Source: Allodiplogaster sudhausi (taxonomy: Eukaryota; Nematoda; Chromadorea; Rhabditida; Diplogasteridae). From it: a DNA stretch of 64,000 bases. Shown piece by piece: positions 24,301-35,393 of this stretch (within the stretch, counting starts at the first letter, position 1; each line of letters opens with the position of its first letter). The translations under genes and the position numbers were made by a program. The stretch covers positions 1,152,501 to 1,216,500 of the forward strand of contig CALZFC010000279.1 of NCBI GenBank assembly GCA_945643635.1. Reading direction: 5' to 3'. The notes beneath the pieces are model-generated. The model saw only the letters and a list, made by a program, of their open reading frames with translations. It was not told the DNA's origin and did no database searches.

Positions 24301-26941
24301 TTCCTAGAAGAGAGGGTTCGGGGAATGGTTTAAGAAGAAGAAAATAAGAACCTTGATGAGCCTCTCGATGAGCTCCGGAGTGCTCTTGCTGTTCGGAATT
24401 CGCTGGCCACCAACAAAGCGCAGAACCTGCAATGCATTCAGTTCTTCTCCGTAGACAACCGTCCATGCGCAGAGTTCCTCATCGTTACAGTAACCTCAAT
24501 CGGGTAGTGGTTGGTTCTGCCGTTCCCAAAGACTTCCTTTGCGAGAGGAAGGTTCGGGTACTGCAAGCCAATCTGCAAAAAAAGGATTAATCAATTTACG
24601 CTAGCCATTAGCTTTTCAAAATTAATCATCACTCTCTCTCTCTCTCTGCCGCCTTTCTCTCTAAATTCATATTTCCCGACCTTGTAAGCCTCCAGAAAGT
24701 ACTCTTTGACGGTGATTTGTTGTTTTTCGCCAGACTTCTTGATCGTCATCATAAACTTGCTCCTAAAAGCATAGCGTTTTCTACCAAATCTTAGAGGAAT
24801 TTGGTCTTCTAACGAAGCAGCGTCCTTCGACGAGAATCCGCTGAATTGGAACGTTTTCTTGTTCTTCATGTGCGTCGTCTCCACAGCAATTCCTGCATAG
24901 ATCCAACATCTATATATTCAAGATTACAGTATAACGCTACAGTATCCAATCTCCATTGAGAGAAGAAGAGGAAATGTGTTGTGCGACTGCGCACCGTGGA
25001 GTGCTTTGGCGAGTCGCTTCGCAGTGCGCGCGTCCCTGAGCCGGTCGCAGCCTCCGATCTGCTCTTCGATGTACTGAAGAAGAGGCATCTCCGAGAAGAA
25101 CGGGGACACCTTGGCTGCAAACAGAAACATTCGAGTTCAAGCAGTGGAGTTGAAATAGGAATGAGAAGCTGTAAATAGCTGTAAGAACAGAAGAAGCTGT
25201 AAATATAGAAACAAGAATGTCTTCAGCATCATGACTCATACCATCAATCTGCATCACCAGCTGTCCATCCATCGGGCGGACAGTCTTTTCCATTCCGGCA
25301 ATCGCGATCTGAGTTAGAAGAATCAAATTGATCTACCGAGCTATTCAAAGATCTCTCACCATGCCAGGCATGAGCTGCCTCTCATGCGACGGATGGAAGG
25401 CCTTGTTGCCGTAGTGGATATGGCGAGGACTGAACAAAACTGGTTAAAAGGGAGAAGCAAGAGAATGGAGACACTGACGAAAGCCGGGCCCAAGTAAGAT
25501 TGCTGAGGAACATCAGCACGACTTCCTCCTTCCTCCGCCTCTGGTTCTCCGGATCCGCGCCGAACTTCCAGATCTGAGTCTGCTTCTTCACTTCGTATTC
25601 GATTCGCTCTACCCGGTTTCCGGCCAGCTCGAGCACTGGCTCCGGAAAATCACCCTGAAAATGGTATAGCTGATAACTCGGACTGCTAAAGATGAAAAGA
25701 TAATTTCGCATTCTTTTTAGATGCATGAATTTTAATCACTGGCGAAATTAGAATTCATCTACATATCTGAAATAGTGTCCTTTGATATTGATTATAAAGT
25801 GCAGTTTTACGCGGCGTTATTTCCTCTTCAAAATTGCAGTGAAGTTTGTCTTGAACTTTCATTTTATGGTATCAACTCTCGGGAAGTCGGCAGGTATGAA
25901 ATTAAATCTTTTCAGAAATCCTTATCAGGGACTTTTTGTGCCCGTTTCGAATAGTTAGTAATCGGAAAAAATTTACATGTTTACTTATTTTGGTAGGTGG
26001 ATTGAGTTCCGCGGTAATTGTCGGATGACCTTTTCGATGGTTCCTTGGAGCTTCTGGAGTGGAACGGTGCAATAGAAGAGAGCATATCCGTCGAACACGA
26101 AGTAGTCCTTGAGCTGCAAAATTAAACAGGCTCAATAGAGGTAAAATTGATTACTGTTAGTTTTATTTTCTAATCAAAGGAACTGATTAATTGCTCTTTG
26201 TTCGACATATATAATGAAGATGTGCTAACTTCGGCAGCATCAACATTCTTTCCCTCTGCCACTTTGACGAATTCATCAAAGTGTTTTCGCTGAATCCACT
26301 CCAGCATCGCCCAACACGCGGCTCTTCGCTTCTGCTTCATTACGCTTCAAGGAGAAAAATCATGATATTCTAAATCTCGGTTCAAGATCGAGATACCTTT
26401 TCATTCTTTTTTTGATCACAATTACTAAAACAGTACTACAAACGCGGAGCAACACTAAATTCTTCACACGCACTCGTTGTTCTGCCCTTTCAGATGCAGA
26501 AGAAAAGACTTCTTGTCAGTGTGCACCGTGAGGGGGATCTCGTGCAGGAAGACGTCCTTCATGCTCCGCGTGTCCAGAATGTATCCGTTAACCTGGGATT
26601 AATTCACTATATTATACCAATACTGAATTGTTTAAGTAATTATATATTTTCTTTTCTTCATGAAGCATTAATTTTCAAGACAATTTCCGTAGTGATATTA
26701 GAGACGTTAAGAGCACCTTGATAGAGACGTCTTCACCGATCGGATGAAGTGTGGAAAGAGTCTCATCTGAAAGAGGCAGGGCAATTAGTTAGCGGGTATA
26801 GAGTGTTCAATTGTAATGACTGGCCTGGCCCTGGGAGCGTGATGGCTTCCCACGGCTCTGCCTGCCTCGCTCTCTGCGCGCCGTCCCCTTCCATCCTTTC
26901 AGTCTGGACCTGGCGCACTCGTCGTAAAGCACGTTAGCAAA
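21127..26941 (-). CDS. WAGO-type Argonaute, slicer residues absent, with one apparent frameshift
   Basis: Argonautes bind small RNAs and target complementary transcripts; WAGO members are nematode-specific and work with secondary siRNAs. Exons supported by phase include 26821-26941, 26717-26766, 26468-26592, 26230-26344, a PAZ-region group (24200-25700), 23397 leftwards, 22468-22581, 22185 leftwards and 21127-21283. Recognisable blocks in order: the N domain (DYFVFDGYALFYCTVPL), a linker (GDFPEPVLELAGNRVE), PAZ (LQYPNLPL, VLRFVGGQRIP), MID (AIVCLSVDNC, NVAQKINQKL, GGVNFDM) and PIWI (SVVGIAHTLKE, IVIFRAGTSEGEF, GTARPIR), ending FWA. The first catalytic Asp is Ala (GLALSH), the second is Ala (FRAG), and the final His is not in GVLMAAEE, so slicing is not expected. 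Between KINQKL and GGVNF one G is missing near 23009, which breaks the frame. The exon ending at 23798 appears to use a GC donor. The first exon and the join near 25990 are uncertain. The stretch next to the N-terminal exon is Arg-rich (ARRERGRQSRG). Confidence 0.82.
21296..21375. repeat. (CT)n in the last intron of the Argonaute gene
   Basis: A CT tract on the plus strand, so GA on the coding strand, next to the final exon 21127-21283. Confidence 0.8.
22305..22440. repeat. near-perfect 136-bp palindrome inside an Argonaute intron
   Basis: Arms of about 68 bases meet at GATATATC (22369-22376). They include paired ACACAAAAAATTGTTTGAAAC/GTTTCAAAC, ATTGTTTCGGGG/CCCCGAAACAAT and CAATATTGTTTGATAT/ATCAAACAATATTG. 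The motif ATTGTTT recurs in both arms. It sits between the exon 22468-22581 and the exon starting at 22185, so the primary transcript would contain the hairpin. It is probably a small non-autonomous insertion, but no flanking target duplication was clear. Confidence 0.85.
23778..23816. repeat. tandem duplication of about 20 bp at an Argonaute exon edge
   Basis: A 19-base sequence (CCTCCCTCCCGCCATCTTG on the plus strand) occurs twice with a 20-base period. The length is not a multiple of three. A GC-type donor at the boundary between the copies would leave one copy in the exon and one in the intron. Confidence 0.7.
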
Positions 26942-27780
26942 CTCAAATTAAATCAACATCATCCTCCTTGATAGATAACATTGCAAGTTAACTCCCGTCC
27001 AGGTATTTATTTTCGCTAACAACGCTTTTTGAAACCGAAGAAAATCCCCTGAGATACATACGTATACTAGTTACATAGGGAGAGGGACAGATGAGAGAGA
27101 TAGGGATGGAGAGAAACAAAAGGGAGAAATGAAGAGAGGAAGGGAAATTGAGAGAGAATGGAAAGTGAGAGAGTGCGAGAGAGAAGGATGACGGGAGGGA
27201 GAGGTGGAGCCTGTGTGAGGTCTCATAACTCTTGGAAACAACCGACGATGAAGACGAGAAGTCGAGAGAAGGCTGTGAAGCGAATGATGGAGGAGCCTAT
27301 AGAAAGCCCCTTTTATACGATTTTTCGGCGATGAAATTTTGCATTCTACTTTAAGTGCAACGAATTCAAAATTCGTTGATCTTTCACAACATGATGCAAA
27401 AGAGATTTGTCTTCGGTCCCGGGTTGGGGGGGGGGGATTCTAGAGCAAAAGGAACAAACAAAATTCTTGTGAGTTTTCTACTTTTATTCGACCTCAGGAC
27501 GGAAGCCAAATGAACGGCTTTCTTTCAGTGCGAAGGATGGATCCATTCTGATCTCCCCGTAAAGCAAGGAAAAGATGGTTCTTTGCTCTATTCGAAGCAC
27601 TTTTGTCAGCCAATACTGGAATCAACATCCTTATACAGTTTTCAAGTTTGTTTTTCAAAGGACCCATGCATCGAAATAAGAACTCAATTTTCTTTGTAAT
27701 GCGGAAACTTTAAATCAGGTCAAAGTTATTTAAAGTAAACTTAAATTTCAATTTTTTTCAATTTTTTATGGTCGCATCAC
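26942..27780. other. upstream flank of the Argonaute gene
   Basis: Purine-rich GA-like sequence lies at 27080-27200 and a run of 11 G at about 27426-27436, then AT-rich DNA. A missing first exon or promoter of the Argonaute gene may lie here, but I see no exon I can defend. Confidence 0.5.
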
Positions 27781-27974
27781 TTTAAATCTCATTTTCTCGC
27801 GACCTTTTGTCAGGCAAAAAGGCGAATTCTTGGCTCTGCTAATTAGGTCACTATCTATCTCAGAGGATCAACATTCGCATTTCGGAAGATTAAATATGAA
27901 ACATGGTAATAGAAAGTTAGCAAGTTTTCGTTAGTTCTATTGAACAGTTAGACATTTCAATGAATTTTTACTAT

Positions 27975-27980
27975 TTTATT
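27975..27980 (-). promoter_or_regulatory. poly(A) signal of the left MSP copy
   Basis: AATAAA on the minus strand about 62 bases after the stop codon at 28042-28044. The mirrored signal in the right arm is at 28866-28871 on the plus strand. Confidence 0.55.
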
Positions 27981-28041
27981 TGAAGATAGCAGGAGAGGGA
28001 AGCGAAAGATAGAAGAGTATTTGAGATCGGAGAGGGAAGCT

Positions 28042-28557
28042 TCAGGGGTTGTACTCGATGGGGAGGTTCTTGCGGCGGACCATGCCGTCACCCTGGACCC
28101 ACTCGCGGCGTAACTGCTTGGCAGCGCCGTCCGGGGTGTTGGTCCACTCTATGGTGATGCGGTCATTGTTCGTGTCCTCCTGTAAATGCATATTTTAAAT
28201 TGCGCACATTTTAAAGTAAGTTATAAATCGGATTTTTATAATGCAACTAAAACGATCTGCAGTACTTGCCCATAGGCGAAGGCGTCGCAGGAGATAGCAA
28301 CGAGGACGGGCTCCTTGGGGTCGAGGACTCCGCTGGCCGGGTCGACACCGAGACGCTTCATGTTCGTGGTCTTGAAGGCCCATCCGATGCGACGGGCAGA
28401 GCTGTTGATCACCTATAAATTTAATAACGTTTTGAATAGGAAATTCTAATGAGGTTACTTGAACAATAACAAACCTTGATGTGGTAGGTGTGCTTGTCGT
28501 CGTAGGGCGCGTTGAAGACGACCTTGGAGTTGGGCTGGGTAGCGATGTCACCAGGAG
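28042..28557 (-). pseudogene. msp: major sperm protein, left-arm copy lacking its start codon
   Basis: MSP is the small cytoskeletal protein that drives nematode sperm crawling and also acts as a signal to oocytes. Three exons read 28557-28475 ([20 protein letters not shown]), 28412-28266 ([20 protein letters not shown] through CDAFAYGQ) and 28179-28042 ([20 protein letters not shown] through NLPIEYNP and stop). Everything after the first two or three residues matches a full MSP of about 127 residues. Upstream of VPPGD the sequence is the inverted right arm, and the frame runs to a TAA with no ATG, so the copy has no usable start as written. Two normally conserved Phe codons are changed here: KQF to KQL and EWF to EWV. 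It could still be translated if spliced to an unseen upstream exon. Confidence 0.85.
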
Positions 28558-28561
28558 GGAC

Positions 28562-28812
28562 TCCTGCGACGCCTTCGCCTATGGGCAGGTACTGCAGATC
28601 GTTTTAGTTGCATTATAAAAATCCGATTTATAACTTACTTTAAAATGTGCGCAATTTAAAATATGCATATACAGGAGGACACGAACAATGACCGCATCAC
28701 CATCGAGTGGACCAACACCCCGGACGGCGCCGCCAAGCAGTTCCGCCGCGAGTGGTTCCAGGGTGACGGCATGGTCCGCCGCAAGAACCTCCCCATCGAG
28801 TACAACCCACCC
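28562..28812 (+). pseudogene. msp: major sperm protein, right-arm fragment lacking 5' exons and stop codon
   Basis: This fragment, opposite in strand to the left copy, holds the end of one exon (28562-28588, SCDAFAYGQ) and the last exon (from 28675). It keeps the conserved KQF and EWF residues that the left copy has lost, so its residual protein sequence is the more normal one. An 8-base deletion just after the codons for EYNP removes the TGA stop, letting the frame run into former 3' UTR. The first two thirds of the gene are absent. Confidence 0.85.
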
Positions 28813-29065
28813 TCTCCGATCTCAAACACTCTTCTATCTTTCGCTTCCCTCATCTGCTATCTTCAAATAAAATAGTAAAAATTTATTGAAATGTCTAACT
28901 GTTCAACAGAACTAACGAAAACTTGCTAACTTTCTATTACCATGTTTCATATTTAATCTTCCGAAATGCGAATGTTGATCCTCTGAGATAGATAGTGACC
29001 TAATTAGCAGAGCCAAGAATTCGCCTTTTTGCCTGACAAAAGGTCGCGAGAAAATGAGATTTAAA

Positions 29066-29566
29066 GGAGATCATAAGGGTAAAATCTACAACGATTAGTG
29101 GCCCGATAACTAAAAAGTACGGTGTTTGCAATCCCCAGAAGCGGTGCTACTGCCTTTCACCTCTCTCCACAGAAACTTGTGGTCTGCCCGACAGGCGGTG
29201 AGCCTATGTGTTACACAAAACCCGTCCAATGTTGGTTGCGCCCACCATATGTATGTCATTCAATGGCATAAGTCGAATGGCCCTATCGGCCACAACGTTG
29301 GTATGCCAAATTTTTTTGAAAATGGCGGGAAAAGAAAATTTTCGCAAATTCAAAGTAGAGAATAGTGTTAATTTCGTCAGGGCAGAGAGATTTTTGGGTC
29401 TTTGGGTCACTTGCAGTCGACATTTCTAGCTCAGCCTGACCAAATAAAGCAAAAGATACGGAATTCAGGGGGTTGAGATATAGGTAAAGGAGGAAAATCC
29501 TGTACTAACAATAAGTGGCCAAGCCGAAACCCAAATAGCGGCAGCGCGCTGCGCGCGCTGCCGCCA
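29066..29566. other. spacer with GC-rich hairpin
   Basis: No coding signal was found in this AT-rich sequence. A perfect hairpin at 29538-29564 ends just before repeat copy B. Confidence 0.6.
29538..29564. repeat. perfect 12-bp GC hairpin
   Basis: Stem GCGGCAGCGCGC and its exact complement are separated by TGC. It is all G/C apart from one A-T pair per arm and the loop T, which is striking in AT-rich flanking DNA. Confidence 0.85.
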
Positions 29567-30131
29567 ATTAGATGTCTTCTATGTACAATATCCGTCTTGT
29601 GTTCTGATTTTTCCTTAATTTTCCATTTCTTCGATTTGCACTCCTCCTTCTCAATGAGACAATTTTTTATTGTCCAAGCAGGGTATAAAAAGCAGCTGGC
29701 TCCTTCTCACTCTCCCTCTCCCTCTCTCTCCCTCTCTCACTCTCCCAATCTATCTCCCCCTTTCTCTCTCTCACTCTCTCTCTCTCTCTTTGTGCTCTTT
29801 TCTCTCCCTCTCTTTATCTCTCCCTCGTCTCTCTCCTATAAATGTCGGAACGGTGCCTTGGCACGGTGACTGATGTACTTCCCTTGCAGATACCATTTCT
29901 CTCAACTTGACTGGCCTCGGTTGTTTTCGAAGAGCCCAGCTCGGTATAAGGAGGAGAAGAACTTGAATGGCAAAAGTATGAAGAGAAAGAACTCCGAGGG
30001 AATCTAAGACCGCTGGAAGCACGGCATAGCAGACGAGCACCAGCTTCTGCTATTTATTGGTGGCCACTCTCTCTCTCTCTCTCTCTCTATTTATCTCTCA
30101 CTGTCACTCTTTTTCTCTCTCTTTCCTTCTA
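29567..30131. repeat. interspersed repeat, copy B
   Basis: The partner of 20067-20760, in the same orientation and with the same order of landmarks. It has one TATAAAA segment (29683) instead of two. Differences are scattered single bases plus CT-tract length. Confidence 0.85.
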
Positions 30132-32442
30132 TTGCCTTCACAGAATCTTTTATTGTTCTCAAAGCCAGCCCTACAGATTCTGGCACAAGTTCAATTAGTT
30201 CTTGTATTTGTCGAAGTAACCCTTACACCCTGAATAACTAGATGAAATTGGTTGGATTCTCACGCCCAAAGGGCCAGACGCGGAAATGGTTTCCTTCTCT
30301 CATCAGTGCCTTGCTCGCATGAACACATCGAGAACAAGCGTGTTTGATTGAACGTTCTTTACGTTCCCTGCAATCAACTTCGTGTAGTGCGAGAGAAATA
30401 ACAGCTTAATCATATTCATTCATTTTTTTTTGCAAGCCCGACTTTCAAACAATTCGTAAGCTTATTTGAATTATAAAAAAAATTATTTTCACATATCGAA
30501 TGAACTCATTTTTGGCCTACACATATCACTTATTCTCTGTGTCGCTGTTTTCCTGCTCACATTCGTCAGGGTCTCACCGATTTTGCGAGAAATACATATT
30601 TCATGATTCAGAGTGGCTCTAATTCGCGTGGCCGCGCGCTTATAAGCAGGTCCTTATTGAAGAGAATTTTTATTCGATGCGTCTTCAACATTAAATATTT
30701 AATGTTCTGCATGGTTTGTCACCCTTGCCTTTTCATGTTAACAACATTTAATCTACCTGTCCTCTCCCCCTCCTCCCACTCTCTGCCACTGCTTTTTTTC
30801 CTTAAACTTATGACGATGACAACAGTATTTGTATAAGTTTCTACCTAATTTTTCCATTTTTATGCCCTTCCGCTAAAACGAGATGTCTTTATGATTTCAA
30901 TACGTAATGTACATCGTTATGAAAAAAGAGAGATCTGTAACAAGAGTGAGAGAGAAGAAGGAGAAGAAGGTACAATTTGTGCCTAGTGCTGCTAGAGTTG
31001 TACGAGAAGCAGCTATTCTTCTGCCATCGTAGAGCCTCATCCATAATATCGTGGCGAAGATAACAATTATCCTGCCCCCACTGGGGCTTCAAGAACGCAA
31101 GGAAGCCAGAGCTACCAAATAAAATCTTGTATTTCATTCGAAGGCAGGCAGAGAACGGCAGAGATCTTCCACTGGTGTAGGCTGTGTGGATGTCAGTTAT
31201 CATTACAAGTTGTGGATCTATCAGTCACTTGGCATCTACATAAATGAAAAAGAGTGGTCAGAAAAAGAAAGGGAAGAAGCAATAATGGTTCATAGAGTAC
31301 ATTCTCAGAAAGTTATCTCGAAGAAGAAATTCCTTACGCGCTGATATTATTGAAAGAAGACGGACGTTGCCAGTCAACAATAGCGTATTTCTGTAGAATC
31401 GTTCACGGCAATCTTGACTGAATTCTTTTCAACCAAAGAGTTGAGAGTAGCAGATAATTGTAGCCATGCGTAATCACGTGGTATTCATCAGAATGGCGCA
31501 ACGGCAGACTTGGCTACGTTCTTTACATGGTTCAGTCTGTCCTCTTTTTAGTCTCTCTCTATGCCCTCTTCCTCTCTATCTCTTCCTCCTCTTCCTCCTC
31601 TCTCTCTCTAACTCTCTCTCTATCTCCCTCTCTCTTTCTCTCTTCCCTCCCCACAAGCACGTGCTTCATCTTCAGAATGCACTTCTGCACTCGTACCAAA
31701 AGTGGTCGTCCCCTCGAGTACTCTTCTGAGGGGGACGTGGGTGGCAGTCTGGCTGAGGTCGTTGTTATCTATCTGGCTGATGCGTACATCTTGCTTAATT
31801 GCACCATCTCGTTTCTTTCTCTCTCTCTCTCTCTCCCTATCTTATCTCTTTTCTCTATTTTCTCTCCTTTACTCTCTCTACTCTCTCATCTCTCCCATCT
31901 CTCTTCTCTCTTTTTCTCCTATCCACTTCCCCTAAGTCCTCCCTTCGAATACCACACATTTGCAGCATGACGATATGTGTCTGCCTAAGTAGTTATTTAT
32001 AAATAATAGACGTCCTTCGGTGCAATGCGTCTTTTAGCAGAAGCTCTCCCCTCTTGGGATATCACGAGTGCCGTCCGAGGGGGCAGAAGAAGTGCAACAT
32101 CATCTCTCCCTTTCCTCGTGATATCTCCCCATACATTTGCACTGTCCCTGTACCGAGGTGTGCCTTACAATATGTGACGTATCTTCTACTTGTTGACTGA
32201 CATTTGAATATCTCTTTAGAAAACGCTGCGTTGATCATAAAATTGGCATTGTTCCACAAAGAAGGCTGAAAGATTAGCACAGCGAGCATCTCGTTAGTTA
32301 CTTCCGGGTTCTCTCGCTGAATGCATGCATTCATTTGCACGTCTAGGGTTTTGCTTCAGCACATTTTTTACTATAGCCATCACCTTTAATCTCTGACTAT
32401 CATTACCGTACATAGTATCCGCGTCGTGCCTCTCATTCAGCT

Positions 32443-32486
<44 letters not shown>

Positions 32487-32766
32487 CCTGTCTCTCTCTC
32501 CCTGTCTCTCTCTTTCTCTCTTTCTCTCTCGCACTCTCTCTTTCTCTCATATTCCTACACATCAGAGATTGAATGAAGCCCTATTTTGCTCACACATCCC
32601 CTTCATGTACTTGGATTTCCTTCCAATCCGTCACGGGCTATTCTTTCTCTTCTTCTTCGTTTTCACACTGTTCTGCAGGTTTTTCTCTATCTCCACTCCC
32701 TCCACTCTCTCTCTTCTCTTTCTCTTCTCTCTCTCTCACTCCCTCTTTCTCCCCTTGCATATCCTG
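30132..32766. other. spacer, CT tracts, no gene recognised
   Basis: CT-rich blocks lie at 31555-31660, 31815-31930, 32446-32560 and 32690-32760. The rest is AT-rich without a spliceable coding series. Confidence 0.6.
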
Positions 32767-33229
32767 CCGCGCCTTCATTCTATGGTAAAAGTTCCGGGAG
32801 CGGTGCGGGAACTTTCAGAATTCCCGCACTGAAGAAAGAAAGATGCCTAGAAAAAAAAATCCCCCGGACCTAAACGCGACATAGGTTCGGGGGTCGGTGA
32901 GCGTTATTTCCCGGAAATTGCTTTGACTGCGAGAGAAAACTAAAGATAACCACGAAATGAGAGAGGCCAGACAAACCATATCTCGAGTAGGTTTGTCTGC
33001 GCCTCCACGTTTACACGCTATTTCTCTCGATTTCAAAGATGCGGGATCTTTCCCGGAGCGCTGGGTACATTTGAGCAAAATCGGTCCGGTATCCCGGAGC
33101 GGTCAAGAAAACCTCCGAGGTTCCATGCTATAGCATATAAAAAGTCCGGGAAAATTCCCGCACACCTCAGAACAATTTTTTTCGAGTTCCGGGACCCCTG
33201 ACCGAACTTCCTTGAGAATGAAGGCGCGG
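32767..33229. mobile_element. 463-bp multi-hairpin element with 15-bp terminal inverted repeats (MITE-like)
   Basis: The ends are exact inverted copies of CCGCGCCTTCATTCT (32767-32781 and 33215-33229). Inside are separate stem-loops: GTGCGGGA/TCCCGCAC near 32797-32825, CCCCCGGACCTA/TAGGTTCGGGGG near 32862-32895, and CAGACAAACC/GGTTTGTCTG near 32968-33000. TCCCGG-type motifs recur many times. There is no open frame of interest and no clear target duplication. A non-autonomous DNA transposon is most likely; a structured non-coding RNA is possible. Confidence 0.7.
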
Positions 33230-34146
33230 TTGGTTATGTCCTTGAAAGAGTGCAATGCATTCATTAGCCTAGTGCCTTCTTCTCTTCTTTGCAAAGACGG
33301 CCCTTTCTGTGTACCTCCGAGAGTGGCTTCGCTATCTCGACTCACACAGATATTCATACATTTCTCCATGCATAATCCGAGCACATCCATTCTCATTTTG
33401 CACAACTTTGTATATAAATCATACGTCATTATCGCTTGCAGAGCTTCGGTCGCTCCTCAAATCTTGCTCTTCAAGAATGACATTTGGATGTTACGCTCGC
33501 TAATTGAGCAACAATTGTACCAATTACATGGTTGCGGTTGCGTCAAGCAAATCGTTTCAGACGATGAGGCCGTGAAGAAATCCTTGCAGGATGCAATCGA
33601 GACGTGCCTTCATAAAAAGAGATTTACCGTCTGCATTCTGGCACTGAATGTTTTAGTGGAAAATTTGTCTGTTGCCTATTGAGAAACATCTAGTAAACAA
33701 TGTGCTCTCCAACGAAAAAAACCCTGCGTTTAGATACTTCTGGATATTAGCAAACTGGGAAATAGTGAGAAAAAATATAACGAAGGGAATCTATAGAACA
33801 GAATGAGAAGAGGGCGGAAGGTTGATGTCGTTAAATGTTTTGAGGGGCCGGTATCAAGATAATTTTCATAATTCACTAGAAAGCTTTTTTTTTCGTATGA
33901 TTCTCAAGGATATCCTTGCAGGGATGAGATTCTTCTTCTTCCCTTGCACGGCTGCCATGGAGACATTTCCATTGCAGAGACATCCTCGAGGCCATGCCCT
34001 TTAGCACCCTTTCCCCCATTCTTAAATCAACCTCTTCTCCTCAGGCATGATCTCCCCTCCCCATCTCCTATGATCCCCATTATTGGACATCATTTTATTT
34101 TTTTTTTCGTTGACATTTATAGAAGATAGAAAAAAAAAGATGTACA

Positions 34147-34218
34147 GATGTTAAAAAGATGTACAGTAACATACATATGTCGGATGTTAAAAAGATGTAC
34201 AGTAACATACATATGTCG
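34147..34218. repeat. exact tandem duplication, 2 x 36 bp
   Basis: The unit begins GATGTTAAAAAGATGTACAG and ends ACATATGTCG. Both copies (34147-34182, 34183-34218) are identical. Confidence 0.9.
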
Positions 34219-34360
34219 GCAACGAGCAAAGTCAGCATCAAGTGTTTCGCGGAATCAGAAACGGTCTTGGCTTTAGCGATTATGAAGAGATGTAGGGGCG
34301 GAAGATAAATGTTGTCAGAAACGCGTCATGTCCATCGGGAGGTGAAAGTTAGAGAGAAGA

Positions 34361-34410
<50 letters not shown>

Positions 34411-34932
34411 GAGAGAGGAGGGAGCGAGAGCGAAAGTGGGAGAGAAAGAGAGGAGAGCGTAAGTGAGAGATTGAGAGAGAGATATAGAAAGTAAGGAAAA
34501 TATAACACTCTGGAGGGATTTAGTAAATTGATCAATGAGTAGCGAGATTATTTATTTGATAGGCTTATCAGAAGCTTATCTCTCTCCTCTCGTTTCGTTT
34601 TTTCCCTTGAACATACGTAGTATTGAAAGTGTTTATTATTTTCTGCAAAGTTCTAACCGAATTTGACCTTCTTATTCTTCCTTCCATTTCGCGCACTTTT
34701 CTCCTGCGTTCAATGCAATCTCAGTTTTTTCCACTCCGATCCTTCTCTCTCTCTCTCCCTCTCTCTCTCTCCCTCTCTCTCTCCCTCTCTCGCTCTCACT
34801 CTTTCTCTTTCTCTTTCTCGCTCAAGATATTTCTCTACCAATGTTCAACTTCTCTATCCTACCCTTCCTCCCTCTATCTCTCTCTCTCTCTCTTCCTCTC
34901 CTACTCTCGTCTCTCTCTCTCTTCCTCTCCTA

Positions 34933-34963
<31 letters not shown>

Positions 34964-35361
34964 CTCTCTCCCAAATGACGATGCTACTCTGTCTTCCGGC
35001 CTCGTAATTGGCGTCATTGACGCTTCCTGTGCTTGCCTTGAAGGCGTTTGCCGTCCCTCCACTTCATCAGTGAGCCATGCCTGGGAGATATTCCGTTCCC
35101 TGCTCCTTCTCCCCTCTCTTCTTACTTACTTTCTTTCTTTCTTTCTCTCTCTCTGTCTCTATCTTTCTCACTCTCTCTTTCCTTCTCTTTCTCCCTCTCT
35201 CTATCAGATTCGAATGGCAGTTGTCGTGCGATGCGCAGCGTTGCCCCCAAAGGGAATGAAACCAATTTTTGCCGCCCATGGCGGTCGTCTTCTCTCTTTT
35301 CTCCTCCATCACACACACTCTCTCTCCCTCGCTCTCTCTCTTTCTCTTTCTCTCCCTCCTG

Positions 35362-35393
<32 letters not shown>

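Larger units (their letters stand above)
27781..29065. repeat. inverted duplication (palindrome) containing MSP gene sequence
   Basis: The left arm is 27781-28293 and the right arm 28561-29065, separated by about 270 bases of single-copy MSP sequence. By eye the arms differ at roughly eleven positions and one 8-base indel in about 505 bases, near 97-98% identity. The arms cover the last MSP exon, the intron before it, the end of the preceding exon and about 230 bases of 3' flank. The inner boundary of the right arm falls where the MSP start codon should be. Confidence 0.93.

Noticed and set aside
28195..28551. 118-codon Ser/Thr-rich minus-strand frame over the MSP loop
   Set aside because: It is an out-of-phase reading of the real MSP exons.
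33212..33682. 156-codon plus-strand open frame next to the multi-hairpin element
   Set aside because: It starts inside the element's terminal repeat and shows no recognised domain. Coding status cannot be supported from sequence alone.
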